The notes below the pieces were generated by a model, which searched no databases, was not told the DNA's origin, and saw nothing but the letters and a program-made list of their open reading frames with translations. Both the position numbers and the translations under genes were made by a program. 64,000 nt of DNA from Ardenticatenales bacterium (GTDB lineage Bacteria > Chloroflexota > Anaerolineae > Promineifilales > Promineifilaceae): assembly GCA_020634515.1 (NCBI GenBank), contig JACKBL010000001.1:868001-932000 (forward strand), given 5' to 3'. This document shows positions 26,048-33,455 of the stretch, piece after piece (within the stretch, counting starts at the first letter, position 1; the number at the start of each line of letters is the position of its first letter).

Positions 26048-26689
26048 ATGGCAACAGCAACGATGAACGCTGGCGGCATGACGAGGCGTGAGTTTCTTTT
26101 CTACATCTGGGGCGCTTCCATGGCTCTTTTTACCGTGGAATTTGGGGGTCTCCTGGTCTGGTTTCTCATTCCCCGCTTCCGCGAAGGCGAGTTTGGCGGC
26201 AAATTCACCGTGAAGGTTGACAGTTTGCCCAAACCCAATGATCCGCCAGCCAACTTTCCTGACGGACGTTTTTGGCTTGTCAACCTGGATACCAACAATC
26301 CGGAAGGAAGCAGCCGAATGTATCTGGCTCCGGATGAAACCGAGCCTATCGTCGGTGTAGCCGCCATTTACAAGGTTTGTACGCATTTGGGCTGTATTTA
26401 TGCCTGGAATACGGCGAATGACCGCTTTGAGTGTCCTTGCCACGGTTCCAAATATCGCCTGGATGGGCGTCGCGTTGAATCACCCGCGCCTCGCTCGCTG
26501 GATCGGTTTGAGTTGAGCGCGCTTGATGAGTCGGGCAATATCCTGGCAACGGCGGATGTTGGCGGAGACAACTTCTATACCCCGCTGGTTTTGCCGGCAA
26601 ACACCGCTTCCCTCAGCGTGGATACAGGCGCGCGTAAACAAGGTCCCTCTCAACCGCTACTGTGCAGTTTCCGCGGCAATTGCCCATAA
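26048..26689 (+). CDS. Rieske iron-sulfur protein of a cytochrome bc complex
   Basis: 213 residues, AGGAG upstream. It passes electrons from quinol to cytochrome c via a 2Fe-2S cluster. The N-terminus has MTRREFLFY, a Tat-like twin-Arg motif, followed by one transmembrane anchor (WGASMALFTVEFGGLLVWFL). Cluster box I is CTHLGC (Cys111, His113, Cys116) and box II is CPCHG (Cys129, Cys131, His132); the spacing of 12 residues between boxes is short, as in b6f-like proteins. It is the first gene of the operon with cytochrome b and a dihaem cytochrome c. The C-terminal 40 residues are not conserved. Confidence 0.95.
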   Translation: MATATMNAGGMTRREFLFYIWGASMALFTVEFGGLLVWFLIPRFREGEFGGKFTVKVDSLPKPNDPPANFPDGRFWLVNLDTNNPEGSSRMYLAPDETEPIVGVAAIYKVCTHLGCIYAWNTANDRFECPCHGSKYRLDGRRVESPAPRSLDRFELSALDESGNILATADVGGDNFYTPLVLPANTASLSVDTGARKQGPSQPLLCSFRGNCP

Positions 26690-26814
26690 TTTGCACTCAC
26701 CCTTGCTGACGGATCTCCCGCCGTCAGTCTGGCTGCTCCCCTGATTCGGCTTGCCGCCATGCACACAGGTAGCCCATCAGGCCACGAGGTTGTTTTAAGG
26801 AGAAGGTAGAAAAC

Positions 26815-28524
26815 ATGGCAACCATATTTGACCAAATGCGCGAAATGGGACTGAAGCAAACCATTGTCGCCAAGGCCGACGAAGCCGTGGAACGCATGAC
26901 GGCGGGCATGAACATCAACGACATTCGCGGTATGCTTCGTGGCGACGAACCGCGTCGCCCCAATCCGCGTTTGCGCCCTCATGCCGATGGCTTCTGGTTC
27001 CACATTCGTCCCAGCTTCTATCACACAGAAGTTACCCACATCTATCCCACCTTCCGTCTTGGTTGGTTGTCCACCTTTATGTTTGTGTGGGAAACGCTCA
27101 CGGGTATCTTCTTGATGATCTTCTACACGCCCGCCCCTAGAATTGCCTATGGGGACATGTGGAATATTCTTGGCAATGTTCCATTGGGGCAGTTGGTACG
27201 CAACATGCACCGCCTCGGCGCGGAAGTGATGGTTCTTGTTGTGGCGCTGCACATGCTGCGCACGTTTATCACCGGCAGTTACAAAAAGCCGCGCCAGTTT
27301 ACCTGGGCTACGGGCATAATCCTTCTCCTTTTCACCCTTTTCTTGAGTTTTAGCGGCTATTTGCTCCCTTGGGACCAGTTGGCCTACTGGGCTTTGACGG
27401 TGTTTATCAGCGGCGGCGCGGCGGCTCCCGCCCCCGCCGTTGTCAACGAAAACATCATGCTCATTTTACAGGGGGCGCCCTCCCTCGGCGCGGGTGGTTT
27501 GCTGCGTTGGTATTTGCTCCATGTGCTGGTGCTGCCCTTGCTCACGGCCATTTTCTTCTTTGTCCACTACTACAAAGTTGTGCTGCACGGTCTGTCGCTG
27601 CCCCCTGGCCGCGAGGAGATTGGGGAAGACACGGCCAAGCGGGTGCCGAAAGACGAACGCACCTACTTTATGCCGGATATTCTCACCAGTGAGTTGATGT
27701 GGAGCGCACTGGTTGTTTTGCTGCTCACCGCGGGATCCCTTTGGTTCTGGGATGCCCCGCTGGAGCACCACGCCAATCCCCTGGTCACGCCACTGCACGT
27801 GGTCGCGCCGTGGTATCTGTCGTGGTCGCAGGGTTGGTTGAAGCTGGCCGATAAGACTATCGTCGTCGGCTTTATTCCGCTGTTGCTGGTAGCCTTTATC
27901 GTCATGCCTTACTTTGAGGTGGGGAAGAGTCGTCGCTATGCTGACCGCCGTGTAGGGTTGACGGTCGCCAGCCTGTTCATCGCTATCATGCTCGTTTCTA
28001 ACTGGATGGGCACGCCCGAATACCGCGTGGAAAGCTCGCCCGAACAGGAAGTCAGTTCGGAGGTTTTGCCTGTGGAAGGGGCCAGCACGTTGTTGGCGGT
28101 TCCCTATGAGTACCTGACGCCGGGAACGTATTTGCCTGGACAGACGATTGAGGGCAACCCGTACCTGACGGCGGCGCTAGAAGAGTTCGAGGCATCTATG
28201 CAGTGGCATAGCTGCTACATCAACGACAGCGGACGCTGGGAACGGGAATGCCGGGTGGAGAGGAATGTCAATCCTGACACGGGCGAATTGGTGGGCGTGC
28301 GCTATTCGACGTCGCTGGCCAAGAATGCCATGCCTGATCCTTACGCGGAAATGCGGATTGAGCAGGTTCAGGAATCCTTGATTCGTGTCACCTTGCATTA
28401 CGAAGTTACCGATCCGGAAAATCCTGGTGTGCTGCTGATTGGTTCCGGCAGCGATTATACGGGATATCGCCAGGCGGATTCTAACTATGAGGAAGAATGC
28501 CGCTTTGCGAATAAGGATTGTTAG
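26815..28524 (+). CDS. Cytochrome b with an extra C-terminal domain
   Basis: 569 residues, AAGGAG upstream. The haem-binding half has His pairs 132/146 (HRLGAEVMVLVVALH) and 236/251 (HVLVLPLLTAIFFFVH); the unequal spacing (13 and 14 residues between) is the b6 pattern. A subunit-IV-like half follows (TSELMWSALVVLLL, then PLVTPLHVVAPWYLSWSQG). The quinol-oxidation motif PEWY is APWY here (residues 331-334), so the usual Glu is Pro. After the last helix (near 400) comes a hydrophilic domain of ~165 residues with several Cys (HSCYINDSGRWERECRV) that I do not recognise. A small hairpin CTGACGG/CCGTCAG lies between this gene and the Rieske gene. Confidence 0.93.
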   Translation: MATIFDQMREMGLKQTIVAKADEAVERMTAGMNINDIRGMLRGDEPRRPNPRLRPHADGFWFHIRPSFYHTEVTHIYPTFRLGWLSTFMFVWETLTGIFLMIFYTPAPRIAYGDMWNILGNVPLGQLVRNMHRLGAEVMVLVVALHMLRTFITGSYKKPRQFTWATGIILLLFTLFLSFSGYLLPWDQLAYWALTVFISGGAAAPAPAVVNENIMLILQGAPSLGAGGLLRWYLLHVLVLPLLTAIFFFVHYYKVVLHGLSLPPGREEIGEDTAKRVPKDERTYFMPDILTSELMWSALVVLLLTAGSLWFWDAPLEHHANPLVTPLHVVAPWYLSWSQGWLKLADKTIVVGFIPLLLVAFIVMPYFEVGKSRRYADRRVGLTVASLFIAIMLVSNWMGTPEYRVESSPEQEVSSEVLPVEGASTLLAVPYEYLTPGTYLPGQTIEGNPYLTAALEEFEASMQWHSCYINDSGRWERECRVERNVNPDTGELVGVRYSTSLAKNAMPDPYAEMRIEQVQESLIRVTLHYEVTDPENPGVLLIGSGSDYTGYRQADSNYEEECRFANKDC

Positions 28525-28525
28525 G

Positions 28526-28563
28526 GCGCATCCAAAGATGAATTGCGGAATTGTTGGATGCGC
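28526..28563. repeat. Hairpin after cytochrome b gene
   Basis: GCGCATCCAA and TTGGATGCGC form a perfect 10-bp stem around an 18-nt loop, starting three bases after the cytochrome b stop codon. No T-run follows, so RNA processing or stability is more likely than termination. Confidence 0.55.
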
Positions 28564-28566
28564 TTG

Positions 28567-28615
28567 AAGTGACCTTTGAGCCTGCAAAATGGCAAGTTGT
28601 TTTAGACGGTCACTT
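28567..28615. repeat. Family B-like hairpin
   Basis: AAGTGACC pairs with GGTCACTT. The right part (GACGGTCACTTAGCGC) resembles the end of family B elements (GACAGCCACTTAGCGC at 29903). It fills the gap before the cytochrome c gene. Confidence 0.45.
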
Positions 28616-28680
28616 AGCGCACGCACTTCCACCGTTTCGCTCGTGGTCATTGACCAGCATATCAAAAGGAAAATTTGCTG

Positions 28681-29598
28681 ATGTTGCAAGTGAAAGTCAT
28701 TATTGGCACCATCGCCTTTATGCTTACCATGATCTTCCTCGGCTTTGCCGCTCTGCGTGAACCGGCGCGAATGCAGGCTTATACAAATGCAGGGCTGGGA
28801 CGATCTATTGAAGCGGGAGCGCGCATCTTTGATGGCAACTGCGCCACCTGTCACGGCGTCGATGGAAAGGCCGAAGTTTGTTACGATGCGGCTACCGGTG
28901 AGCAAGTTGGTTGCCAGGGTCGCCCATTGAACAATCGTAATCTGGTTTGCGGTGATCCATCCAAACGTATGAGTGATTTGCAATGGCAAGGCTCAAAAAC
29001 GGCGTTTATTCAAGGCACGATTGCCGCGGGGCGTCCCTGGGCGGGTATGCCTACCTGGAGCCAGGATTTTGGTGGGCCACTGCAACCGAATGAGGTAGAG
29101 GATGTGGCCCATTTTGTCCTTAATTGGGAATCGGAAGAGTTGTGCTCGGTGCCGCCGTTCGTGTTCCCCTGGCCGGAGAATTGGGAGGCATTGCTGGCGT
29201 TGACGGAAATGCCGGCAGACCTGGAAACCCCGGTGCCAGAAGACCTGGTAATCAACCTGCCGTTGACGTATCCGGGCGATGCTGAACGCGGCCAGGAGCT
29301 GTTTGAAGTGACCTACGGCTGCACCGCCTGCCACGGGCAGATGGGGCAACCGGGTTCCAACAGTGTCGGGCCGTACCTGGGTAGCATTGGCGTGGATGCC
29401 GGCACGCGCAAGCCTGACTTCACGGCGGAAGACTACCTCTACGAGTCCATCCTTAACCCGGGCGCGTTCATTGCCTCCGGCTGCCCGGCTGGCGACTGCC
29501 CCAACGCCATGCCCAACAACTTCGCCGACCGCATGAGCGAAGTGCCGCAAGATATGGCGGACCTCCTTACGTACCTTATGCAGCATACGGGGAACTAG
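28681..29598 (+). CDS. Dihaem cytochrome c of the bc complex
   Basis: 305 residues from the ATG at 28681, with AAAGGA ten bases upstream. The N-terminal helix (VIIGTIAFMLTMIFLGFAA) anchors it on the outer face. Two haem c sites are present: CATCH (Cys54, Cys57, His58) and CTACH (Cys214, Cys217, His218), each opening a separate cytochrome c domain. Candidate axial Met residues lie in AGMPTWSQDF and NAMPNNFADRM. It would take electrons from the Rieske protein. Third gene of the operon, closed by the terminator at 29639. The first domain has extra Cys residues (CYDAATGEQVGC), perhaps a disulfide. Confidence 0.93.
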   Translation: MLQVKVIIGTIAFMLTMIFLGFAALREPARMQAYTNAGLGRSIEAGARIFDGNCATCHGVDGKAEVCYDAATGEQVGCQGRPLNNRNLVCGDPSKRMSDLQWQGSKTAFIQGTIAAGRPWAGMPTWSQDFGGPLQPNEVEDVAHFVLNWESEELCSVPPFVFPWPENWEALLALTEMPADLETPVPEDLVINLPLTYPGDAERGQELFEVTYGCTACHGQMGQPGSNSVGPYLGSIGVDAGTRKPDFTAEDYLYESILNPGAFIASGCPAGDCPNAMPNNFADRMSEVPQDMADLLTYLMQHTGN

Positions 29599-29638
29599 CC
29601 CGTACGATCCCGCTGCCGCATGAGGCGGTCACGGATAA

Positions 29639-29676
29639 CCAAAAAGCCCAACCAGGAACCTGGTTGGGCTTTTTGG
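29639..29676 (+). terminator. Strong intrinsic terminator of the bc operon
   Basis: An 18-bp perfect stem: CCAAAAAGCCCAACCAGG, loop AA, then its complement ending CTTTTTGG. The A/T runs on both sides make it usable from either direction; the gene at 29916-30887 converges on it. Confidence 0.93.
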
Positions 29677-29718
29677 TAGTTGGCCTGCGAACGAGTCTCC
29701 AGATGCGATTACCCAAGA

Positions 29719-29918
29719 AACCGTCCGAATACAACTTCACACTTTTTACGAACGGTTACTGCCAAGCTATCCATGATGGCCGCTGTCCGCACATTTCCGC
29801 TAATTCAATTGCGGACAGCCACTTAGTAACCGCCCAAAAATAACTTCGCACTTTTTGCGGACGGTTACTGACAAGCTGTCCGCACATTTCCGCTAATTTA
29901 ATTGCGGACAGCCACTTA
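29719..29918. repeat. Two tandem family B elements
   Basis: Each has hairpin B2 (AACCGTCCG ... CGGTTACT with an internal AACTTCACACTTTTT-like loop) and hairpin B1 (GCTGTCCGCA ... TGCGGACAGC, loop CATTTCCGCTAATT). The second copy's last bases, CTTAGCGC, contain the stop codon (TAA on the minus strand, 29916-29918) of the next gene. Confidence 0.8.
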
Positions 29919-30887
29919 GCGCTTAAGCTCTGTGCCGCAATAGCGGCAGAAGCGGTCGTCCGGGGTGCTGGGTTGCCCGCAGTCATGGCAAAAACGGGTG
30001 GCGCGCGCGGGAGGAGGCGCGGCGGGGCCGGCGTCCGTGGTCCGCGGGGGGGGCGTGGCGCGTTGCCTGGGCGCTGCCGGACGAGCCGCGCGGCGGCGAC
30101 GCGATGGCGCGGGCGCGGCGAGGGCGTCTCGGTTGGTGATTAGCCAGATAATGCCGGCAATTACCAGTATACCGAGGAAACCGGCCCCGATCAGCAGCGT
30201 GGTGTTGGCGCTGCCACTGCTGCTATTGCCGCCGGACGTGGGCAGCAGGGTGGCGGGCGCGTCAATGGGGTTGGATGTGTCGATCAGGCTGGTGGTGAGG
30301 GCGGTGCTGGACATGGTGTAGTTCACGTCCAGGGTGTAGGGTTGGTCGGCGGAGAGTGTCGCTGCCGGCATATTGTGATACTGCAACCCATTATTCCCCG
30401 GCGTGACGGAAACGGGCGACGGCGATACTGTCAACGAGGTGGCCGCCGCCGGCTGTTGCACGCTCACCAGTAGTTGTTGTACGGATGCCGGCATCTGCCA
30501 GGCAAACGTAAAATGCCGTTCCAGGTCGTTTCGCTCGTAGGGCTGGTAATACTCCACGCGAAAACCGAGGTCGGGTAGCGTAATGTGCAGCATTTGCGTG
30601 GTGGTGTCCAGCGTGTACTGCACGTCGTCGATCATGGTTCCGTCGCCGGACACGCGGGCCACGGCGTGCAGGGTGGCCCCGGCGGGTATGGGCAGGGTGA
30701 CGGTGGCGGGGAGGGGCGTGGATGCCGGCATTTTTCCCGTCAGCAGCACCAATACCGAAGGTTGGTCGAAGTCCGGCCACAAATCCACCGTCAACTGCTC
30801 AATCGTCGTCGCCTCTTGCTGCGCTTGTGCCGGCATTGCCAGCCCCGCCAGCCAAAATAGCAAAAGAATCATTCCCAATCGTTTCAC
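29916..30887 (-). CDS. Membrane protein with extracytoplasmic domain and zinc ribbon
   Basis: 323 residues. A signal peptide (MKRLGMILLLFWLAGLAMPA) is followed by an outer beta-rich domain of about 180 residues (VDLWPDFDQPSVLVLLTG) that I do not recognise. A transmembrane helix (TLLIGAGFLGILVIAGIIWL, near 228-250), an Arg/Pro-rich cytoplasmic linker and a four-Cys zinc ribbon (FCHDCG, then RFCRYCG) end it. This layout could carry an outside signal to a cytoplasmic partner, an inference. The stop codon lies within a repeat B copy, so the original C-terminus may have been changed slightly. Confidence 0.8.
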   Translation of the reverse strand: MKRLGMILLLFWLAGLAMPAQAQQEATTIEQLTVDLWPDFDQPSVLVLLTGKMPASTPLPATVTLPIPAGATLHAVARVSGDGTMIDDVQYTLDTTTQMLHITLPDLGFRVEYYQPYERNDLERHFTFAWQMPASVQQLLVSVQQPAAATSLTVSPSPVSVTPGNNGLQYHNMPAATLSADQPYTLDVNYTMSSTALTTSLIDTSNPIDAPATLLPTSGGNSSSGSANTTLLIGAGFLGILVIAGIIWLITNRDALAAPAPSRRRRAARPAAPRQRATPPPRTTDAGPAAPPPARATRFCHDCGQPSTPDDRFCRYCGTELKR

Positions 30888-30952
30888 GTCAACTTCCTTT
30901 TACAAGTGGGACCGGCGCAATTCCCAAAACCGCGCCCGTCTTGCGTTTTCCA

Positions 30953-31252
30953 TCACGGACGCCCGCGCAGGCGAATCCGATTAGCGCGGCACGTCGGGCA
31001 CTCCAGGCCGGTGTAATCCCGCCCGCAGGTGCGACAGGTGCGCGTCTGCACCGGGCGATCATCCGCCAGCCTCCCCAGCACCAGCATCACCTCCTGCCCC
31101 GTGTGCGCCTCCAGCCACGCCTCCAGGCTTCGCCCCCCCACATGCCAGCGTCCCGCCTCATCCTGGTGTAGTTCACCGGTGAACGAGTCCAGGCCCATTT
31201 CATATGCGGTTGATCCCAGCTTCAGGATCATTGCGCGTCTGATCGGATCCAT
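30953..31252 (-). CDS. Small four-cysteine zinc-finger-like protein
   Basis: 99 residues from the ATG at 31252, preceded by AGAGGAG. Four Cys at the C-terminal part (CRTCGRDYTGLECPTC, with an extra Cys pattern RTC) form a likely zinc knuckle, followed by a basic tail (RANRIRLRGRP). The N-terminal 60 residues (RRAMILKLGSTAYEMGLD, then WHVGGRSLEAWLEAHTG) are soluble and unknown. It is upstream of, and codirectional with, the zinc-ribbon membrane protein 65 bp away, so the two may be cotranscribed and functionally linked. Confidence 0.7.
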   Translation of the reverse strand: MDPIRRAMILKLGSTAYEMGLDSFTGELHQDEAGRWHVGGRSLEAWLEAHTGQEVMLVLGRLADDRPVQTRTCRTCGRDYTGLECPTCRANRIRLRGRP

Positions 31253-31288
31253 GTGATGCTCCTCTGAAAAAAACCTTCCCGCAAACTC

Positions 31289-31461
31289 AGTAACCGTCCG
31301 AAAATAACGGCACACGCTTACGGATGGTTACTGCCAAGTTATCCATGATAGCCGCTATCGTGGATAGCCGCTATCGTGGATAGCCGCTATCTTGGATAGC
31401 CGCTATCTTGGATAGCCGCTGTCCGCACATTTTCGCTAATTTAATGGCGGACAGCCACCTG
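31289..31461. repeat. Family B element with an internal 16-bp palindromic tandem array
   Basis: Hairpin B2 (AGTAACCGTCCG ... GGTTACT) is followed by GATAGCCGCTATCGTG repeated about 4.5 times from 31347 to 31420, then hairpin B1 with its left arm. Each 16-bp unit is itself a near-palindrome (GATAGC-C-GCTATC). Other B copies carry only a single version of this piece. It occupies most of the 421-bp gap 31253-31673. Confidence 0.85.
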
Positions 31462-31561
31462 GTCACAGATGATGGCCCTGGGGAGTAACTTCCGGGAAGA
31501 TGGTGGTGAATCGTTATGGTGGCCATTTGTAACGCGGCTTTTGTCTCTCGTGGCGCGCTAT

Positions 31562-31590
31562 TTGCCAGAAAAGATCAGCCCCCTTATTAT
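31562..31590 (+). promoter_or_regulatory. Promoter of gene at 31674
   Basis: TTGCCA at 31562-31567, a 17-bp spacer and TATTAT at 31585-31590. The predicted start is near 31597. Confidence 0.6.
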
Positions 31591-31673
31591 ACCGTTAATC
31601 CTTGCGCGCACGCAGCGCGTCTGCTACACCCATTGTCTTACATACACTACACACAGTCCCCAAAGGATCAACG

Positions 31674-32255
31674 ATGGCTGAAGATCATGAAAAACTGTTA
31701 ACCGACCTGGACGTTTTGCAGGAGATGGCCGCCGACATGAGCAGCTACATTCGCAGCGACGTTCTGTTTTGGCCCATGGGGCGCAGCGACTTGCCCCGCC
31801 TGACGCTGGGCGGATACCTGATGCGACAGCACCGCCTGCTGGCCTTACATCATTTGCTCAGTGATGAAGACCGACAAAAATTACACGCAGCCGAGGATGC
31901 GTTTGAGGCGGCTACCAATGAATGGACCGTGCGCGTGGAACAGCGCATCGGTCGGGAACTGGAGGCGCGGCTGCGCCAATGGGCGGAATATCTGCGCGAC
32001 ATCCGTAGCGATGAGTCGGCCAAAACCGCTGCGTATTATGGCAATGCCGTGGAAACTCGCGCCATGATCGCCGCGCTGCTGGCCCGCCTGGATACGCCGC
32101 CGTACCGCCCCGACCGGCACGCCGCCGACGAAACCGCGCTGATGGACAAACAATTGCGCGCTCGTTTCCAGCCAGGCCCGTTTGTCTGGCCCGATGCGTG
32201 GCAATCCGCTTATCCACAGTCGACGTATTGGTGGCTGTATGGCAAGCCGCTGTAG
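31674..32255 (+). CDS. Soluble protein of unknown function
   Basis: 193 residues from the ATG at 31674 (MAEDHEKLLTDLDVLQEM), with AAAGGA upstream. The sequence is mostly helical with many charged residues (EDAFEAATNEWTVRVEQR, LEARLRQWAEYLRDI), no membrane segment and no motif I can name. A central LGGYLMRQHRLLALHHLL block and the end QSAYPQSTYWWLYGKPL look the most distinctive. It has its own promoter and is followed by a repeat C copy. The coding call rests on codon use, ribosome site and promoter. Confidence 0.75.
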   Translation: MAEDHEKLLTDLDVLQEMAADMSSYIRSDVLFWPMGRSDLPRLTLGGYLMRQHRLLALHHLLSDEDRQKLHAAEDAFEAATNEWTVRVEQRIGRELEARLRQWAEYLRDIRSDESAKTAAYYGNAVETRAMIAALLARLDTPPYRPDRHAADETALMDKQLRARFQPGPFVWPDAWQSAYPQSTYWWLYGKPL

Positions 32256-32271
32256 GCAGTTGCCCACTTTT

Positions 32272-32336
32272 TTAGAAAAACCGAGTTTTTACACATGAAC
32301 CCTCTCAATCAAAAAACCCGGTTTTTTCAGTGAACC
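32272..32336 (-). repeat. Dispersed element, family C, copy 2 (inverted)
   Basis: Read on the minus strand it begins TTCACTGAAAAAACCGGG and continues with GGTTCATGTGTAAAAACTCGG, matching copy 1 at 18576. It sits between two converging genes where it could terminate both. Confidence 0.7.
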
Positions 32337-32351
32337 AAGAATGAACCATTC

Positions 32352-33443
32352 TTAGTTTTGAGATATGCGATTTTGTTGGCGGCCGGTGCGCGTGAGGTGA
32401 GGGCGGTTCCCGGACCAACGAGCAGGGGGAGCGTGCGTTAACGCCGCCAACGAAAGCAGCACTGTGTCATAATTCACGCGCCAGCCGGCAAAATCCAGCC
32501 ACGCCAGTTCCCGGTCCCCCTTTACGGGCACGCCCGCGCTGACGAATAACTCGTATACCTGGTCAAACTCCTCCCGCGAGATGCTAATGCCATCATCCGG
32601 AAAGTGGGGATCGGGGTTGTATCGCAGGCGAAAGAAGTTGGCGATGGCGCGCAGCGCCAGGTAACCGGAACGCAGGCAGAGGGCGACGCGCGCGTCCCAG
32701 GGCAAGTCCAATACGCTCATATAAAGCGCGCCCGCGTCCAGAACCGTGCCGGCGGCATTGACCCACGAATGGTCTGGTTGCGGTGAGCGAAAGAAGACCA
32801 GTGCGGCCAGGGAGGTATGGCTTTCGGAGATGGCCGCGAACCAGTTGCTCCAGTTGGTCCAGAAATCTCCCAGTTCTTGCAGTAGACGGTTGCGGTGCAT
32901 CCGTAGCACCAACTCAACGGCGGAAGGGGGCGTGCCGGCATATGATTCCAGCAGCAAGACGGAACGCTCCCGTTCGGAAAAGGCGCTGTACATGGTGGGC
33001 AGGTAAGCAATGAGGAGAGCGACCAGAATCAGACCGATAGTGGCCTCAACGAAGGCCAATGTGGCATGCCCCAGGCTATTGCCGCGGGAGAAGCCGAGCG
33101 TGAGTAGAGAGGAGCCGCTCATCACATACGCTTCGGCGAGAGAGGATATGCCCGCGCCCCAAAACATAAACATGAAGCCGATGGCGACGAGAAGCAGCCA
33201 GAAAGGGAGCAGCGAAAGAAGGCTGATGGGCGCGTAAAAGGCCAGCAGCCGATCTTGTTGCGCGTAAGTGGGCAGCCGGCGGGCAATCTGGTTGAAGAAG
33301 AAGCCCATCGTGAGGAAGAGAATCCCCGTGAGCTTGTCGGAGGCGCTGCGCGGCAACACAAAGGTGCGCACGGCGGAGAGCAGCGTGAGCAGGACGAGGG
33401 CCAGGCCGGTGAGAAATGCAAGAATGTGGAGGATTGAGAGCAT
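32352..33443 (-). CDS. Ion-channel-like membrane protein with degenerate pore motif
   Basis: 363 residues. The N-terminal ~165 residues have four hydrophobic segments (LHILAFLTGLALVLLTLLSA, ISLLSLLPFWLLLVAIGFMF). Between the last two is SGSSLLTLGFSRGNS, in the place where two-helix K+ channels have the selectivity filter TVGYG; here it is TLGFS, so ion choice is uncertain. The last helix (ATIGLILVALLIAYLPTMYSA) leads into a cytoplasmic domain of ~200 residues with LELVLRMHRNRLLQEL, unlike a standard RCK domain. It ends just before the CorC/HlyC gene (12 bp gap), suggesting a shared transcript. The family call is moderate. Confidence 0.65.
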   Translation of the reverse strand: MLSILHILAFLTGLALVLLTLLSAVRTFVLPRSASDKLTGILFLTMGFFFNQIARRLPTYAQQDRLLAFYAPISLLSLLPFWLLLVAIGFMFMFWGAGISSLAEAYVMSGSSLLTLGFSRGNSLGHATLAFVEATIGLILVALLIAYLPTMYSAFSERERSVLLLESYAGTPPSAVELVLRMHRNRLLQELGDFWTNWSNWFAAISESHTSLAALVFFRSPQPDHSWVNAAGTVLDAGALYMSVLDLPWDARVALCLRSGYLALRAIANFFRLRYNPDPHFPDDGISISREEFDQVYELFVSAGVPVKGDRELAWLDFAGWRVNYDTVLLSLAALTHAPPARWSGNRPHLTRTGRQQNRISQN

Positions 33444-33455
33444 GAGGTCAGTCGG

